In this document: in pieces, positions 26,918 through 39,496 of the stretch | How the letters are laid out: every line of letters begins with the position of its first letter | Position numbering within the stretch: the stretch's first letter is position 1 | NCBI GenBank assembly: GCA_946699065.1 | Contig: CAMPDV010000114.1 | Coordinates: forward strand, 186,001 to 250,000 | From: Loxodes magnus | Lineage: Eukaryota > Ciliophora > Karyorelictea > Loxodida > Loxodidae | Length of the DNA stretch: 64,000 bases | Reading direction: 5' to 3' | Translations under genes and position numbers: made by a program | The notes under the pieces: generated by a model | The model's database searches: none | Told to the model about the DNA's origin: nothing | What the model saw: only the letters and a program-made list of their open reading frames with translations

Positions 26918-29900
26918 GACTTAAAAATAACTTTTTTAGTTAAATCTACAAAGTAAAAATTAAAAAAAAATTAATAATATCAAATATTTTCTACTTTAGG
27001 TTTTATTATAGTTTACACATGAAGCATCGTAAATATTCACTAAACTTTCTCCCCTTTTTGATAGTTCCAATTTACTTCATAGAAACGTAATAAATAAAAT
27101 TCCTACAAAAATAAATTATGAATAAAAAATTATAAAATTGGATCACTAAAATCAAAAAGTAGATTTATATTAACTTAATTTAATATTTCTTAATATTCTT
27201 TATACTTTATCTTTGTTTAAATCTTTTTTTATAATTTAAATTAAAAAGTTTTAATTTATATACTTTTCTAATTTGTCTTGCATAAATCAGTAAAATTTAT
27301 AACTATTATTATCATTTATATCTTTTACATTTTCCCTTTGAATTTACCCTTTTCTTCTATATTTTGATTATTATTATATTTATATTTCTCAATGTGTAAA
27401 ATTTAATTGATAGATTATTTTATCTCCATCTTATAAAAATATACCACTAAAGAATCTTTATTACTTATGAGATCTATAATATGATTAAATTTGCAGAGTT
27501 CTAATGCTATAAAAGCAATTCTAATAAAGAAAAAGCTTTCAATAATTGCAGCAATAATTAAGTACATTTATAGAATAGTAATTCTCTTAATTAGCTAAAA
27601 TGCTTTTATACTCTTTTTTCTCTCAGAATCCTTAGTTTAATATATTATTTACTAAAGTTTTCCTCTCTATATATTATAGCCTTTTTATTTATTAATAACA
27701 TCACATATCAGATGAAGTTCAATTGAAATAAATAAAAAATTCATAAAGTGTAAAATATCTCTTTAACTAAAAAGCTGAGAGTTATATTTCTTAGTCAAAT
27801 AGAAATGAAATTAAACTTATATCAGAATTATAAAATATATACTTAAGATTTGATAGATACCTATTAATTATTTTCCATTATTGCTTCTGTTTATTTACTC
27901 TTTAATAGAATTATAATGTTTATTTACTTAGACACTATTTAGTTTACTTGAATGATATTGCCTAATTTTATTTTTTATAAGTGATTAAAATCTAAGTAGC
28001 TTTTGAGAAATGTATCATTCTTCTTATTGAAATAAAAGAAATCCTAAATTTTAATTTTAATTCCTTTATAGTAAAGCACCTTCCTAGCCTTTAATTAAAA
28101 CCTATAAAATAGTATTTTAATATTTGCTAAAGGTAGGTATGGCATATCCTTAGTTTACTTGTTAATAACTAGTAACTTTAGAACTACTTAATGTAAGTAG
28201 AAATATGAGAAAGCAAATAATAACTAGGGATATTCATTTTAATAAATAGACTATTTAAATAAAAGCTTTTTAATTCTTTAGCATTCTCTATACTTATTAC
28301 TATTAAAGCTAAATACCTAAATATCTATATTTAAACCTATTAAATCATTATAATACGTATTTGTTTAGCAAGTTATCAAACATAAAGTAATTAATAAAAT
28401 GGATCAATGAAAGAAGAGTATTAAGATTATTAGATGTATGTAAATGTAAGGTTAATTATTTTAAAGCAAATTAAAAGTTCCTATTTGTAATCATAGCATA
28501 GATTAAGAAACTTGCAAAGAACTTATTAAATATTAGATGAAACTATTGATTAAATATAAAATAATTACAAATAGTTTTATAAAGCATAAGAACCTCAAAT
28601 TAATTATGTAAGTACAAACTAAAATATTTTAATTAAATAGAAATGAGAAATAAGTAATAAAGATCTAATTTCTTATTTAAGTTGCCACTCATTTTTAAAA
28701 TTAACATTTTTGCTTAATAACTATAAAGAAGATCTACGTACAGGGTTATTTAAATAGCTTCTATCATTTACCACTCAAATAATTTCAGTTTATAATAACA
28801 ACTAGCATAAAATCCTCCTTTGAATTTATTCTTAAGGAATACTATAAAGATAGAAAAGAAAGTATATCTAAATAAAAATTCTTATATATATCTTTTAATG
28901 CTTTTATAATAATAAATAAAAGTAGATATTATAAATCATATATAGCTTTAAATCTATAAATAAGTTACATTAGTATCTTATGGTGTAGAGAATATAAAAA
29001 TTAATTAAATAGAATATTTAAAGGCTTAAGTTTAGTAATAAATATAGAATCTTTCAAAGAATAATAAAATTAACCTTATCAAATTACATCTATTAAGGTC
29101 TATATTTATTCTTAAAATGTCTATTCTTCTAATTTATTCATCAAAATATTAGTTATTTAAGGATATTTGACTAATATTCAGTTTTTTAATTATCTTTTAT
29201 ATGTTTCTGAACTTATTTAACTTGCAATATAAACTTTGCTCTAAACCGCTAGTTTATTTAAGATTAAAAGATGATTCATTTAGTTTAATAGCATTCGCTT
29301 CAATAGGTTTTTGTAAAATCTCATTCTAATTAAGTTTCCCTCATATATTTTTCTAAAATACTAACTAATACTATTAATAGGTTATATTGCTAAATCATCT
29401 AAGAGTTAATTAAATTATTCTAAGATTTAAAAGAAAGAGTAAACATAATAAAGGACAAAAATCCTAGTTAGCAATAACAAATTTAAACTCTAAGCTTTAG
29501 TTTCCTTTTATATTTCTTAATTTTCTGACTAATATCTGCTTTTGTTACTATTGCAGAGTATTGTATTACTAACACTAACAGAATAAAATACTATTAGATA
29601 ATTCTAATTAGGAATTACTCATTAGTAGTCTAATTTAAAGTCTCTTTAGTTGCTATTAAATCTTAATATTATTTGTTATTCTAGAGTATTAAGGAAATAG
29701 ATTTGGTACTAAATGAAATAGACAGGAAGGATAAATCGTGTAAGTTAAACTTATAGTTTATTTAGATAAAATAAATAAGTAAAATAAAGGCTCTTAGAAT
29801 ATTAAGCCAATAGAGCTAAATATATACTAGTTTACTAATATCATATTCCTATTTACTAGAAAACTTTATTTAGTATACAAGTAGTTAGAGCAATCTCTTA

Positions 29901-30173
29901 CTGTAGTTTTATGAAAACAGATTGAAACCATTTGGAGATAACTTGGATTTTGAATATTATTCACATTTGAGGTTAGAGAAATAATTATAAAGTACCTTTT
30001 TAGTTAATAAGAGCTTTTATTATAAATTGAAGCAGTAAGGGAATAAAGGGTAAAGTACCTGTAATTTAAGAATAATACGTTAGATAGACTTTAATTAATA
30101 AAGGTAATAAAAGGAAGTTAGCAAATAAAAAAGTAAATCCATTCATTAATTTAGATTTAAAAAGTTAATAAAA
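26918..30173. other. Long AT-rich gene-poor region
   Basis: 3.3 kb of very AT-rich DNA. Long TGA-free frames exist (for example 28399-29274) but are expected by chance at this composition and read as K/I/Q-rich nonsense. From ~29910 a frame in phase with the next gene reads rather protein-like and could be an extended 5' part of it. Confidence 0.45.
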
Positions 30174-30938
30174 ATGAAGAATGAAACAATAAACGAGAAT
30201 TATAGTGAAGGAAGTGAACTCTAAAGTCCTACTTAAAGCTATCATAAGCATTTGCAAATTAAAGAAGGAGTTAAGAAAACTCATAAAAGATATGCTAGTG
30301 CATAAAATGTTGACTCTACTTTTTCAGTGTAGCCAGCTCCTCAACCTCATTAGGAAAATAAGATAAGACACAGGAGAACCTAGTCAAGTACATCTGTGGA
30401 GTTTACACGCATGATGGGAGCTAATCCTAATTCTTTTGTACCTGAAGTTACTCCTCAATACGTTGGATCTAAGCTTACTCGGATAATTGAAGAAACAAGT
30501 CCAATCAACGAAACTCCTTAGGAAAAAAGCTATATAAAGAGCAATGTCGAAAATTAACTATCAAATAAAGCAACATCAGGAAAAAAATCAGTTGATTAAT
30601 TTAAAAATGAAATTTATCAAATTAATAAGAATCAATAGTTAATTTAGCTATAGTAAAGTTAGCTTTATCAAGAAGTTAAAAACTTGGAATAATGCAAAAT
30701 TAATGAATAAAGAGTAAGGGCCATAATATAAGAAGAGTTGGCAGAACTTATTTAAAATGAGTAATTCAGAGAATAAATTTATCAAATAATGAAAATTGAT
30801 CAAATTAAAACTAAAGAAACAAAGTAAGCTAATTCCAAAATCGAATCCCTTGAAAAAATAATTTAGTCTAAAGATAAGGAAATTAACAAGTTGAAGGCAT
30901 AATTAAATGGATAGTAGAATAAAAAAGCCAAGAAATGA
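30174..30938 (+). CDS. Coiled-coil protein, unknown function
   Basis: A 254-aa protein. The first half is polar and disordered, with basic and Ser/Thr-rich patches (RHRRTQSSTSVEF) and Pro-rich stretches; residues ~135-250 form a Gln/Glu/Lys heptad coiled coil (IYQINKNQQLIQLQQSQLYQ, LEKIIQSKDKEINKLKAQL). No TGA occurs inside the frame and no intron is required. The frame stays open upstream to ~29900 (YENRLKPFGDN...), so the true start may be earlier, perhaps through an intron; the ATG used here has an A-rich context typical of the window. The family is not recognised; candidates are cytoskeletal or basal-body scaffolds. Confidence 0.7.
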
Positions 30939-31694
30939 TAGAATTTAAGCTTTAGTGTATAATTTAATTATTATTAACCCCGCTAAACTAGTTACTTATT
31001 CATAAACTTTAACTATACATTATAAGATCAAACTTCTCTTCCATTATATAATTCGATACAACATTCTTTACTTTACATTATTCTCTCTTCTCATTTGAAA
31101 TTAAAAAGGACTCAGATACATTAAACATTCTAAATGATCAACCAATATTAACGGTATTTTAGAAGTGTCTTAAATGGATTTCATTTAAGATTAGAAAGTA
31201 ATAAGAAAGATTAAAGATAGCTATATATTATTAAAATATCTTAGAGCTATATATTTTATAGTTCTTTAAATTTATCAAGATTAACGGTATTTATTTATTA
31301 ATTATTTAACATTTTAGTTCCTTTCAATAGATTATTACTCACTTATTTTCAGATTTTAAGCATGAATCTGTTATCCTTAATTAGGATTATGTAGCTAAAA
31401 AAGTGAAATTGCATAATCTCTATTTTACTTACTTTTTTATTTAAACTTATATTTAAAGCTATTGCTACTTATTATCTACTTGTTTTAAATTTATTAGATT
31501 GCTTAATTATTACCAGTTTGCAAGCATTTCATTCATTTAGTATGAAATGATAAGATATCCTATTTATAATTAACTTTGCTTAATAAGTAATGAGATGCTT
31601 CTTTAGAAATTGAAATAATTAAATTAAAAGGCATTTAATGATTTATTCTGTGTATGTAGCATAATACGCTTAAATTAATAAAATCTACTCTATT
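30939..31694. other. Convergent intergenic spacer
   Basis: Between the 3' ends of the coiled-coil gene and the acyl-CoA synthetase. AT-rich, nothing recognised. Confidence 0.5.
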
Positions 31695-33644
31695 TCACTT
31701 TCCAAGTCCATGATTTTTCACTTCTTCGTGTAGTTCATATAGAGCACTAACATCTTCAATTGTAGGAGGAGCTTTATAGCTTCGACCTTCTGCAATGGCT
31801 TAAATTGTTCCTCTCAAAATTTTTCCAGAACGAGTTTTGGGCATTTTATTAACAATTATAAAGTCTTTAAGTGTTGCAACTGGCCCTATGCCTTCCCTTA
31901 TCATTTTTTTGAATTCATTTTTCATTTTATTTACATCAGCATGAAAACCTGATTTTATTACAACAATAGCAATAGGAATTTACCCTTTTAGTTCATCATG
32001 TATACCTACTACAGCAGCCTCTGCCACGTATTCGTGTTCACAAATTACTTCTTCCATTTAACCTGTAGAAAGACGATGTCCTGATACATTTATTACATCA
32101 TCAAATCTACCCATAATATACACATAACCGTCTTGGTCAATTTTGGCAGTATCCCCTGTTACATAATAATCATCATCAAAATACTTTTCAACGAAGTTTT
32201 TATCATTTTACCATAGAGTTTTCATAAATCCAGGTGGTGTAGGTAATTTCAATACAAGAGATCCTAACCCTTCTTCGTTAGGATCTTTAATGGATAAATT
32301 ATATCCTGGAACAGGTTTGGTTGCAGATCCGGCTTTAGATGGAAACCATTGTAATCCATGAAAGTTACTAATCATAGGCCATCCACTTTCAGTTTACCAA
32401 TAATGGTCATTTAAACGAACATGAGATGGAAGTATTTTTTATAGCCAATGAAAAGTATTAGGATCGAGTCTTTCTCCTACAATAGTAATAATTTCTAGTT
32501 TATCAAGATTATATTTCTTTACCAAATTTCCTTAAGGATCTTCTTTCTTTATTGCTCTCATGGCTGTAGGTGAAGTGTTCAAATGTATTACATTATGATC
32601 TTAGCATACTCTTCAAAATGCTCCAGGATCAGGAGTTCCAACAGGTTTACCTTCGAAAAAGACCGAAGTATTACCATTAATAGAAGGACCATAAGTTATG
32701 AAAGTGTGACCAACAACCCAACCTATATCAGATGAAGCCCAGAATACTTATCCTGGTTTCATACCCATAATATATTTCATACTAAAGTTTAAAGCTGTTG
32801 CATATCCACCTGTGTCGCGAACAATACCTTTAGGAGTTCCAGTAGTTCCTGAAGTATATAAAATATAAAGAGGATCTTCAGAGTTTACAAGTTCAAATCC
32901 TTTGAAAGGAGTAGTTTCATGAACAAGATCATCTAAATCATGATAAGCTGAATTAGGATTAATTTAAATATGAGCTTCAGAACCTTACCTAGTATTTATC
33001 ACAACCTAAAGCTTTTCTACGTTAGGACATTTTTCTTAGTTCATTTTTGCTATATGAATAGCTTTTTCCACTATTCCCATATAATTTACAAGTCTATGAG
33101 GTTCATAGCCATAGTTAGAAGTCAAAAGTACTTTAGGATTACTGTCGATTATACGACTAGCCAATTCCTAACTAGCAAAGCCTCCAAAAACTGTACTATG
33201 AATTGCACCAATTCTAGCACAAGCAAGCATACTGAATATTGCTGAAGGAATCAAAGGCATATAAATTACGACTCTGTCTCCTTTTTCTACTCCCAAATGC
33301 TTTAGAACTCCTGCTATTTCTTGCACTCTTTTAAGGGTTTACTTATATGTAAACTTAGAAATTGTTTTAGTTAAAGGAGAATCCCAAATATAAGCGATTT
33401 AATCTCCCCTTCCTGCTTTTATATGTCTATCTAAGCAGTTATAGGTAATATTCAATTAACCTCCTTTAAACCATGTATAATGTGGCTTTTAACCATCTTC
33501 AAGTGCAGTTTCAAACGGAACATTTCAATGAATTTTATGTGCCTATTCAGATCAAAATGCTTCAGGATCATTAATAGATCTTTAAAACATTTCTTCATAT
33601 GCTGTAGTAAATTATCTTTATCTATTCAAAAATCTAAGGAGCAT
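31695..33644 (-). CDS. ACSS3: Short-chain acyl-CoA synthetase (ACSS3/propionyl-CoA synthetase type)
   Basis: A 649-aa member of the AMP-forming acetyl/propionyl-CoA synthetase family. The leader [15 protein letters not shown] is Arg-rich and without acids, as in mitochondrial presequences. Then follow EAFWSEQ and IHWNVPFE (both Trp by TGA, residues 31 and 40), [15 protein letters not shown], the nucleotide loop [21 protein letters not shown], the substrate motif [32 protein letters not shown], and the catalytic lysine in TRSGKILRG (~Lys608). The enzyme makes acyl-AMP from ATP and then the CoA thioester, feeding acetate or propionate into mitochondrial metabolism. YWQTESGWPM and the length favour the ACSS3/PrpE branch over plain ACS, but substrate choice is not proven. 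No intron. A minus-strand gene with ~1.8 kb of free DNA upstream. Confidence 0.95.
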
Positions 33645-35466
33645 CTTTATATTCTTTTAAGATTTTACCCTAAATTATTATTTCAGTACTTTACAAATAA
33701 GAGACTGAATAAATCATTCGCTTTTCCTTCTCTACCAAGTCTATCAAACTTAGTTCTAATAACTTATAAACAATAAAAGTAATCTAATTACGTAATCTTA
33801 ACTATAAGCTAGCTATAAAGACATGATAATAGAATCTCATTTGAAGAAAGTATGTTTACTTAATTAGTGAGGAATTAAATTAACCTATATGATAGTTAAA
33901 ACTGAAACTTCCTATTTAAGCGTTCTATATTAGTTGCATAAAAATATACTTCAAGATAAAGTAAAGAATAACTAGTAATAGTAAAGCTAAGTAAATAGCT
34001 TAGCTTAGATTAATGAAAGCTTAAATATAAACCGTTATAGGAAAAACTCTCTCTTTGATTAGATAAAACTTATTGTCTTTCAGAAACTATTAATGTTTAT
34101 TTATGTTACTATAGATAAATTTTTATCTTAAGAGTAATCAGAGATTATATAAGCTGGTAGAAACTAAGACACTTCAATAAAGATATGAAAATGATAATTT
34201 CTCCAAAAGTTAATCAGCTAATTCATTAAACCTAAAAGATAGGGGTTATAATATAAGAACTAGAGATTAAATAAACTTAAAAGGTTAAATCTTTTATATA
34301 ATTATATGAGATGACACAGTTAATAATATAGAAATGAAATACTTTATAAATTTCTCAATACTTAATTAATTAATAATTTTCTTTCATCATCTATATATTA
34401 AAACTAGCTTATATCAATCTTCTATAACTTGTCTTACCATTCTAGTATGCTTTACCATATTATTTATAAATAACTCTATTTATTTAGAATTTTCACTATA
34501 TATCCATATTTGATAGATAGGCTCTTATTTTTTATATCGTGATGCTTTGTTAATTAATTAATTTTAGAGTAAGTATTAGAATTTTTAACCTCCAAATTAA
34601 TAGTTAAATTTAGAGCTTAGTATAGTATTTATTTCTCATTAATTAACCATAAAGATAAAATTAGATTTATAGATTTACTATTTTATAACTTTTACCCTCA
34701 AGGAATTAAGGTAAAATTATAATTTTTAATTTATTGATAAGAGTAAATCTAATCAAAATGAAGCTATAATGCTATCATTTTTAATACTTTAACTAGTTGA
34801 TAGACATAATCTAAAAATAGTTTTATCTAAAGGATAAATTTATAGATCGTTTGTAAAAATCGCTGTTGCTAATTTTGTTGTCAGTCAAGTTAGAGTGTAA
34901 GATAAATTGCAATTCTCTTTTATTAGAATTGAAATAACGAAGTAGTAGTAAATTTATTGAGTTGAATTAAGGTTTAATGAAGGACTAAAAGAACAAGAAA
35001 TATTTAAAGCTATTTATTTAATATTTCTAAACCTTTTATATTTGTGTAAATATACCTTTTGATACTGAAGTTTATAATTAGTGAAATTTAATATAATTAT
35101 CCTGTTGTTCTAAAGTGATATAAATTAGTATTTTTATAGTGATTCTTCAAAATAATACAGCAAATAAATCTTCTATTGATTCTTTGCAATATTTAATTTC
35201 AAGCTTTAACGAATATCAAAAAAGACATTCTTTCAGAAATTTTTAGTTTTATTACTAGCTCTTTATTTCTTATAATAGATCCTTAAAGTCAAACTTTTAG
35301 ATCCATAAGATTTAAAAGATGTTATTTGTGATTATTCGGTCCTTTTATTATAATTATAGCTATTATAATTAGAAGCAGTAGCTTATATTAGATCTAATGA
35401 TTTTCAGTTTATTTTTATTAATTAAAATATAGAAGAAAGATTAAAGCATTTAATATAACTTTCCAT
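33645..35466. other. AT-rich intergenic
   Basis: 1.8 kb between the ACSS start and the end of the DEAD-box gene. No feature recognised. Confidence 0.5.
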
Positions 35467-37291
35467 TCAACTCCTTGCATAGCGTTTGATAGAATCTAAA
35501 TTAAGCATTACATTGATTCTAATTAATCATCTAATACAATTTTTCAGGGATTTGCTGATTACATTTTTGCAACAGTTTTATTAATTCAGCTGCTCTTGGA
35601 GCGTCTTTTTGAGTAAAGAAAGTGTATGCTTATCCTTTTGCACCTGCTCTTGCTGTTCGTCCAATTCTATGTACATAATCTTCAACGTTACCTGGAAAAT
35701 CATAATTGATTACATAAGTTATATCAGCCACATCTATATAATTATATAATTACCAAGACCTCGAGACGCTACATCTGTAGCTATCAGTATGGGTTTTTAA
35801 CTTTTTTTAAATGAACTTAATGCTTAGTCTCTCTGCATTTAACTTTTGTCTCCAGTAATTATATCGCAAGGCCATCCTTCAGATAACAGGCGTTATAAAA
35901 TATTCTAGCATCATGCTTTACTGTTTGAGAAGATAAGGATTTTTAGCTTAGAGAGATCATTTTGGTGAGTTTTGTATAAAAAAGTTAAAAGAGACTGTAA
36001 GGCATCTGGTTTAACTCTCTCTTCTAGCACCTCAATGAATTGAGTGATGTTAAAATTAGCAATAAGTTCTGTGTCTCCTAACTTTATATAAAGAGCACTG
36101 TTAAGATATTTTTGTGCCAAGTTTTATACTTCTTATGGCCATGTTGCACTCCACATCAAAGTTTGTCTATCTTTATTTGCTATTTTAGATATTATTTACT
36201 CAATTTGTGGCTAAAATCCCATATCTAGCATTCTATCTGCTTCATCTAGAACTAAATATGTAACTCTTTTCATATTTGTATCTCCTTATTATAAAAAATC
36301 ATTTAAACGTCCTGGAGTTGCAATTATTATTTCTACGCCTCTATGCAAATCTCTTATTTAAGATTGTTTATCAACACCCCCATATAAAGTTGTAGATCTT
36401 ATTCCTCCAGCTTAACCAAACTTTTAAGTTTCTTATTGAATCTGAACTGCCAATTCTCGAGTTGGTGCTAAAACTAAGACAATAGGTCCATCTCCCTTTT
36501 AAAGAGGAGGTTGAGCTTTAATATGAATAAAAGCAGGTAAAATAAATGACAACGTTTTTCCGCTTCCTGTTTAAGCTATCCCAATTAAATCATGACCAGA
36601 CATTACAATAGGCCAACCTTAAGCTTAGATCGGCATAGGTTCAATGAAATTTTAATTTCTGATTTCTGTCATAATCCACCCAGGAAAATTCATTTCCTCA
36701 ATTTTAAATACAGGCCTTTTATATATACTCTTATCTTCTCCATAAAAGTAAAATCTATGCTACTTCAAATAACTTTATATCTCTTCATTTGATCGTTACG
36801 TCACATCCGGATGTTCTTAATAAAAGTTTTTTTAAAGCTCGAATTGTATTGGAACATAATTGCTTTATGAGAAAGACCAATTATTTTACTATTTATCAGA
36901 ATAATTTAAAGCATTGCTTTACTGGAACTATTTGTTCAAGTTAAAGTTGTTTCATCCGCTTTATTAATTTTACTAATAATTTTGATTAAAGTTCTACTTT
37001 TCATATTAGTTATTCTGCTGTCTCTAATATCCGCCTTTTCCTTATGAACTTTAAAAATTAGACTTTTAGTTATAATTCTTAGTGTGTTAATTTTATCATG
37101 GATCAGTATCTTCACTACTGTTCTAATTTCGTCCTTAGTTGCTTCATGAAGATTATTAAGATTACTGACTACCACTATTATCCCATGAAACTTATTATTT
37201 ATTTTGTTAATTTTCAGACTACCAAGGACTTGGTAATTCATTTAAATTTTCCTAACTATCATAAAAGAACCTACCTTTTTTAAGTTTCCAT
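35467..37291 (-). CDS. DEAD-box RNA helicase, DDX5/Dbp2 type
   Basis: A 589-aa helicase. Residues 1-140 are Gln/Asn/Ser-rich with scattered Trp (several TGA), a likely disordered RNA-binding or condensate tail. The core carries all motifs in order: PMPIQAQGWP (Q), AQTGSGKT (I), APTRELA (Ia), [16 protein letters not shown] (Ib), [14 protein letters not shown] (II), WSATWP (III), ILIFSNSK (IV), ASRGLDVAD (V), [13 protein letters not shown] (VI). The [11 protein letters not shown] and [14 protein letters not shown] context puts it with DDX5/DDX17/Dbp2, nuclear proteins in mRNP remodelling and ribosome biogenesis. Three introns of 19, 20 and 16 nt are needed; removing them gives exactly 590 codons. 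The last intron creates a short basic end (SIKRYARS) and a proper TGA stop. Confidence 0.95.
35496..35511 (-). other. 16-nt intron (DEAD-box helicase, third)
   Basis: Minus-strand GTAATGCTTAATTTAG. Without it the frame would run ~90 codons through AT-rich DNA before a stop. Confidence 0.75.
35734..35753 (-). other. 20-nt intron (DEAD-box helicase, second)
   Basis: Minus-strand GTAATTATATAATTATATAG interrupts the Asp codon of the conserved SRGLDVAD motif; removal restores it. Confidence 0.95.
37256..37274 (-). other. 19-nt intron (DEAD-box helicase, first)
   Basis: Minus-strand GTAGGTTCTTTTATGATAG six codons after the ATG. Splicing puts the ATG in frame with the Gln/Asn-rich tail. Confidence 0.8.
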
Positions 37292-37613
37292 TATTTTCAA
37301 ATTATTGACTTAAATAAGTATATATTTTTTAAATAAATAAAGGATAAAGGGTAGAAAATAAAGAAAGTACAATAGAAATTATAGACTTTAAATTAATATG
37401 ATCATAATTCATTATTTGCTTTACCTACTTTACTATGTCTTCTTATAATCACTTTCTTCTTTATTCTCGGTTACTTGCATTATATTCAAATGCAATATAT
37501 ATATCTTTACATAATATGCAGGATGATATTAATAAATGATTAACCATTTATAGAATATAAGTCATTATAGTCTTCTCCAATGAATAAATTTAATAATATT
37601 TATAAAAGAAGAT
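37292..37613. other. Intergenic spacer upstream of the helicase
   Basis: 322 bp between the DEAD-box start and the end of the next minus-strand gene; nothing recognised. Confidence 0.5.
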
Positions 37614-38291
37614 TCAAACCTTGTTAAGAATAGAAATTTAAGATTAAAATTGGCTTTTAAGTATATTGCATTGATAGTCTGCTTTTATCATATTTAGATT
37701 TATTATTTCTTATTAACTTACAGTAGAATGTGCATATATAAAGAACTAGTTTTTTGATGAGATTAATTAATTAAGAAAAGAAATATTTTTCTTAATTTTC
37801 CTTCTATTATCCAAAGCTCTTAAATAAGTTTCATCAGCAATTCGTTCCTTGAGTTTATAATTTTCATATTCTAATCTTTTAATTTCAGTATCCTTGTTTA
37901 CAATTAGTTTAAGATACTTGCCTTCAGTCTCTTCACACTAAATCTTGAAGATGTTCCTCTATTTCATGAAATTAATAACTGTCTTTTATTTATTTTTAAT
38001 ATTCAGCTTCATTTGCTAAATATCACTTTTAGTTGATTCTATTTTATCATAATAAATATCTTCTTGCAATGCATTATCCTTCTTACCCAATCACATTTAG
38101 TTCTATTTCTAGATCTGCTCTTCAATCTAATTATGTTCCTTTAATTTTTTAATAATGCCTTCTTATTCAGCCGTAAGATTGTTAAGAAACAAAATTTCAG
38201 ATTCTAAAGTTCCAAGTTAGCTTTCTACACTGTTGATTTCATCTATCAAAGTTTGTATATTCAATCGTAAATATCTTTCTTAATTAGCCAT
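37614..38291 (-). CDS. Small coiled-coil protein, unknown
   Basis: A 225-aa protein made almost wholly of heptad-like helix: LRLNIQTLIDEINSVESQL, LESEILFLNNLTAEQEG, then EIKRLEYENYKLKERIADE. The size and repeated short coiled coils are like many axonemal or basal-body proteins, but no specific family can be named. One internal TGA (QMWLG) is read as Trp. Codons 1-165 are convincing; the last ~50 residues are less typical and the true end may lie earlier through a short intron. The next minus-strand gene downstream is the DEAD-box helicase. Confidence 0.65.
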
Positions 38292-38902
38292 TAATAAATA
38301 AAGGGATATTATTTAAAATAGAACCTTTCTTATAAAATAACTACATTTCAATAGAAGCCACTTACTATATAATTATCTCCCTTAGATCCCTTTATACAAA
38401 AAGTCTAAATTATAAGCATTTAGTTTTAGTTAAATAAGTCTGTCTTTAGATTGCATATTAAATGCTCAAATTAGTAACTAATCAAATACTTTTGGTTTTT
38501 CTTTTAAAGCCTTATGCCTATATCATTTATAGCTAGCATTATATCTTATTTTACGCTTTTATTAACTAAGCAAACTAAAGCTCCTAATTATTATCTTTAG
38601 CTACTTAGTATTTTTAAATATCTTAATTAGATGGCTGATTTCGCTGGTATCTATCATTTAACTCAATTTTTTAAGAATTAAGTGACTAAATATTTAATGC
38701 TTAAGAGTGTCTAGAATGATAAGATAGAAATACGCTTAAAGCAATTCTAGAAGAATAAGAAAGTAGTGAGCTGTATCATTCTAATAGCTTATAAAGCTAC
38801 ATTAGCATTTTAGAGATTTATTCAAATATTAGTCTTAAATACATTTACAGCTATAAATCTACTCTTAGGCTGTTTAAACTTAAATAAGCAAAATTATTAA
38901 AA
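38292..38902. other. Divergent intergenic region
   Basis: 611 bp between the coiled-coil gene (minus) and the ZZ gene (plus). No feature seen. Confidence 0.5.
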
Positions 38903-39442
38903 ATGGGAGGCTCAAATTAAAAATAGGTTTAATAACCACAGAGAGATGAATTAGCAAACATCGCTCTAAAATTATAGAAAGAAATAACAAGTTTAGAGAA
39001 TTAAGTTAAGGAATTTAAATAGACTATAGATTAGCAAAGCGATAGTGCTTTATGGCAGTAGAAGCATGAACTTTAATGTAATAACTGTAATAAAATTAAT
39101 AAGTAGAATAAGTAAATTATTGGAAAAAGATTTAAATGCGTTTATTGTAAGAGTTTTAACCTTTGTTCCAGGTGCTTCATTGAAAATGGACATAGACATA
39201 AAACTTTTGTGGAAATGATTCTTCAAGATGTCTATTTAGGAATTTGTTTGTCTGATTGCTAAGAGCATCGTGACAAGGAAGGTAGGATTATGCAATGTAA
39301 TTAGTGCAATATAAAGCCTCTTACAGGAAGAAGATTTAATTGCTCTTAGTGTGAGAACTATAATTCTTGCTCTTCCTGCTTTATAGAGAAGAAACATAAT
39401 CATCCTTTTAGAGAGATTTCAAAATCGTATAACGAGAAATGA
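38903..39442 (+). CDS. Double ZZ-type zinc finger protein
   Basis: A 179-aa protein with a short N-terminal coiled coil (ELANIALKLQKEITSLENQV) and two tandem ZZ-type zinc fingers. The first runs from LQCNNCNK through RFKCVYCKSFNLCSRCF to GHRHKTFVEM; the second from MQCNQCNI through RFNCSQCENYNSCSSCF to HNHPFREIS. Each has the C-x2-C, C-x2-C, C-x2-C, H-x-H ligand pattern of ZZ domains, which bind histone tails, N-degrons or SUMO in other proteins. The Met-Gly-Gly-Ser start could allow N-myristoylation. The protein is little more than its two fingers, unusual because ZZ domains mostly sit in big proteins. It ends 54 bp from the convergent HOOK gene. Confidence 0.85.
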
Positions 39443-39496
39443 TTTTATAACTTTTAAATATGTAAGAGCTTATTAACTTTAATCTTATTAAGCATG

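Noticed and set aside
28399-29274. 292-codon frame with only one internal TGA
   Set aside because: At this AT content and with only TGA as a stop, frames of this length are expected by chance; the translation is K/I/Q-rich without motifs.
36936-37241. 101-aa minus-strand ATG frame over the 5' end of the helicase
   Set aside because: It is a shadow in another phase of the Gln/Asn-rich helicase tail, which has TAA/TAG as Gln and closes exactly with the introns.
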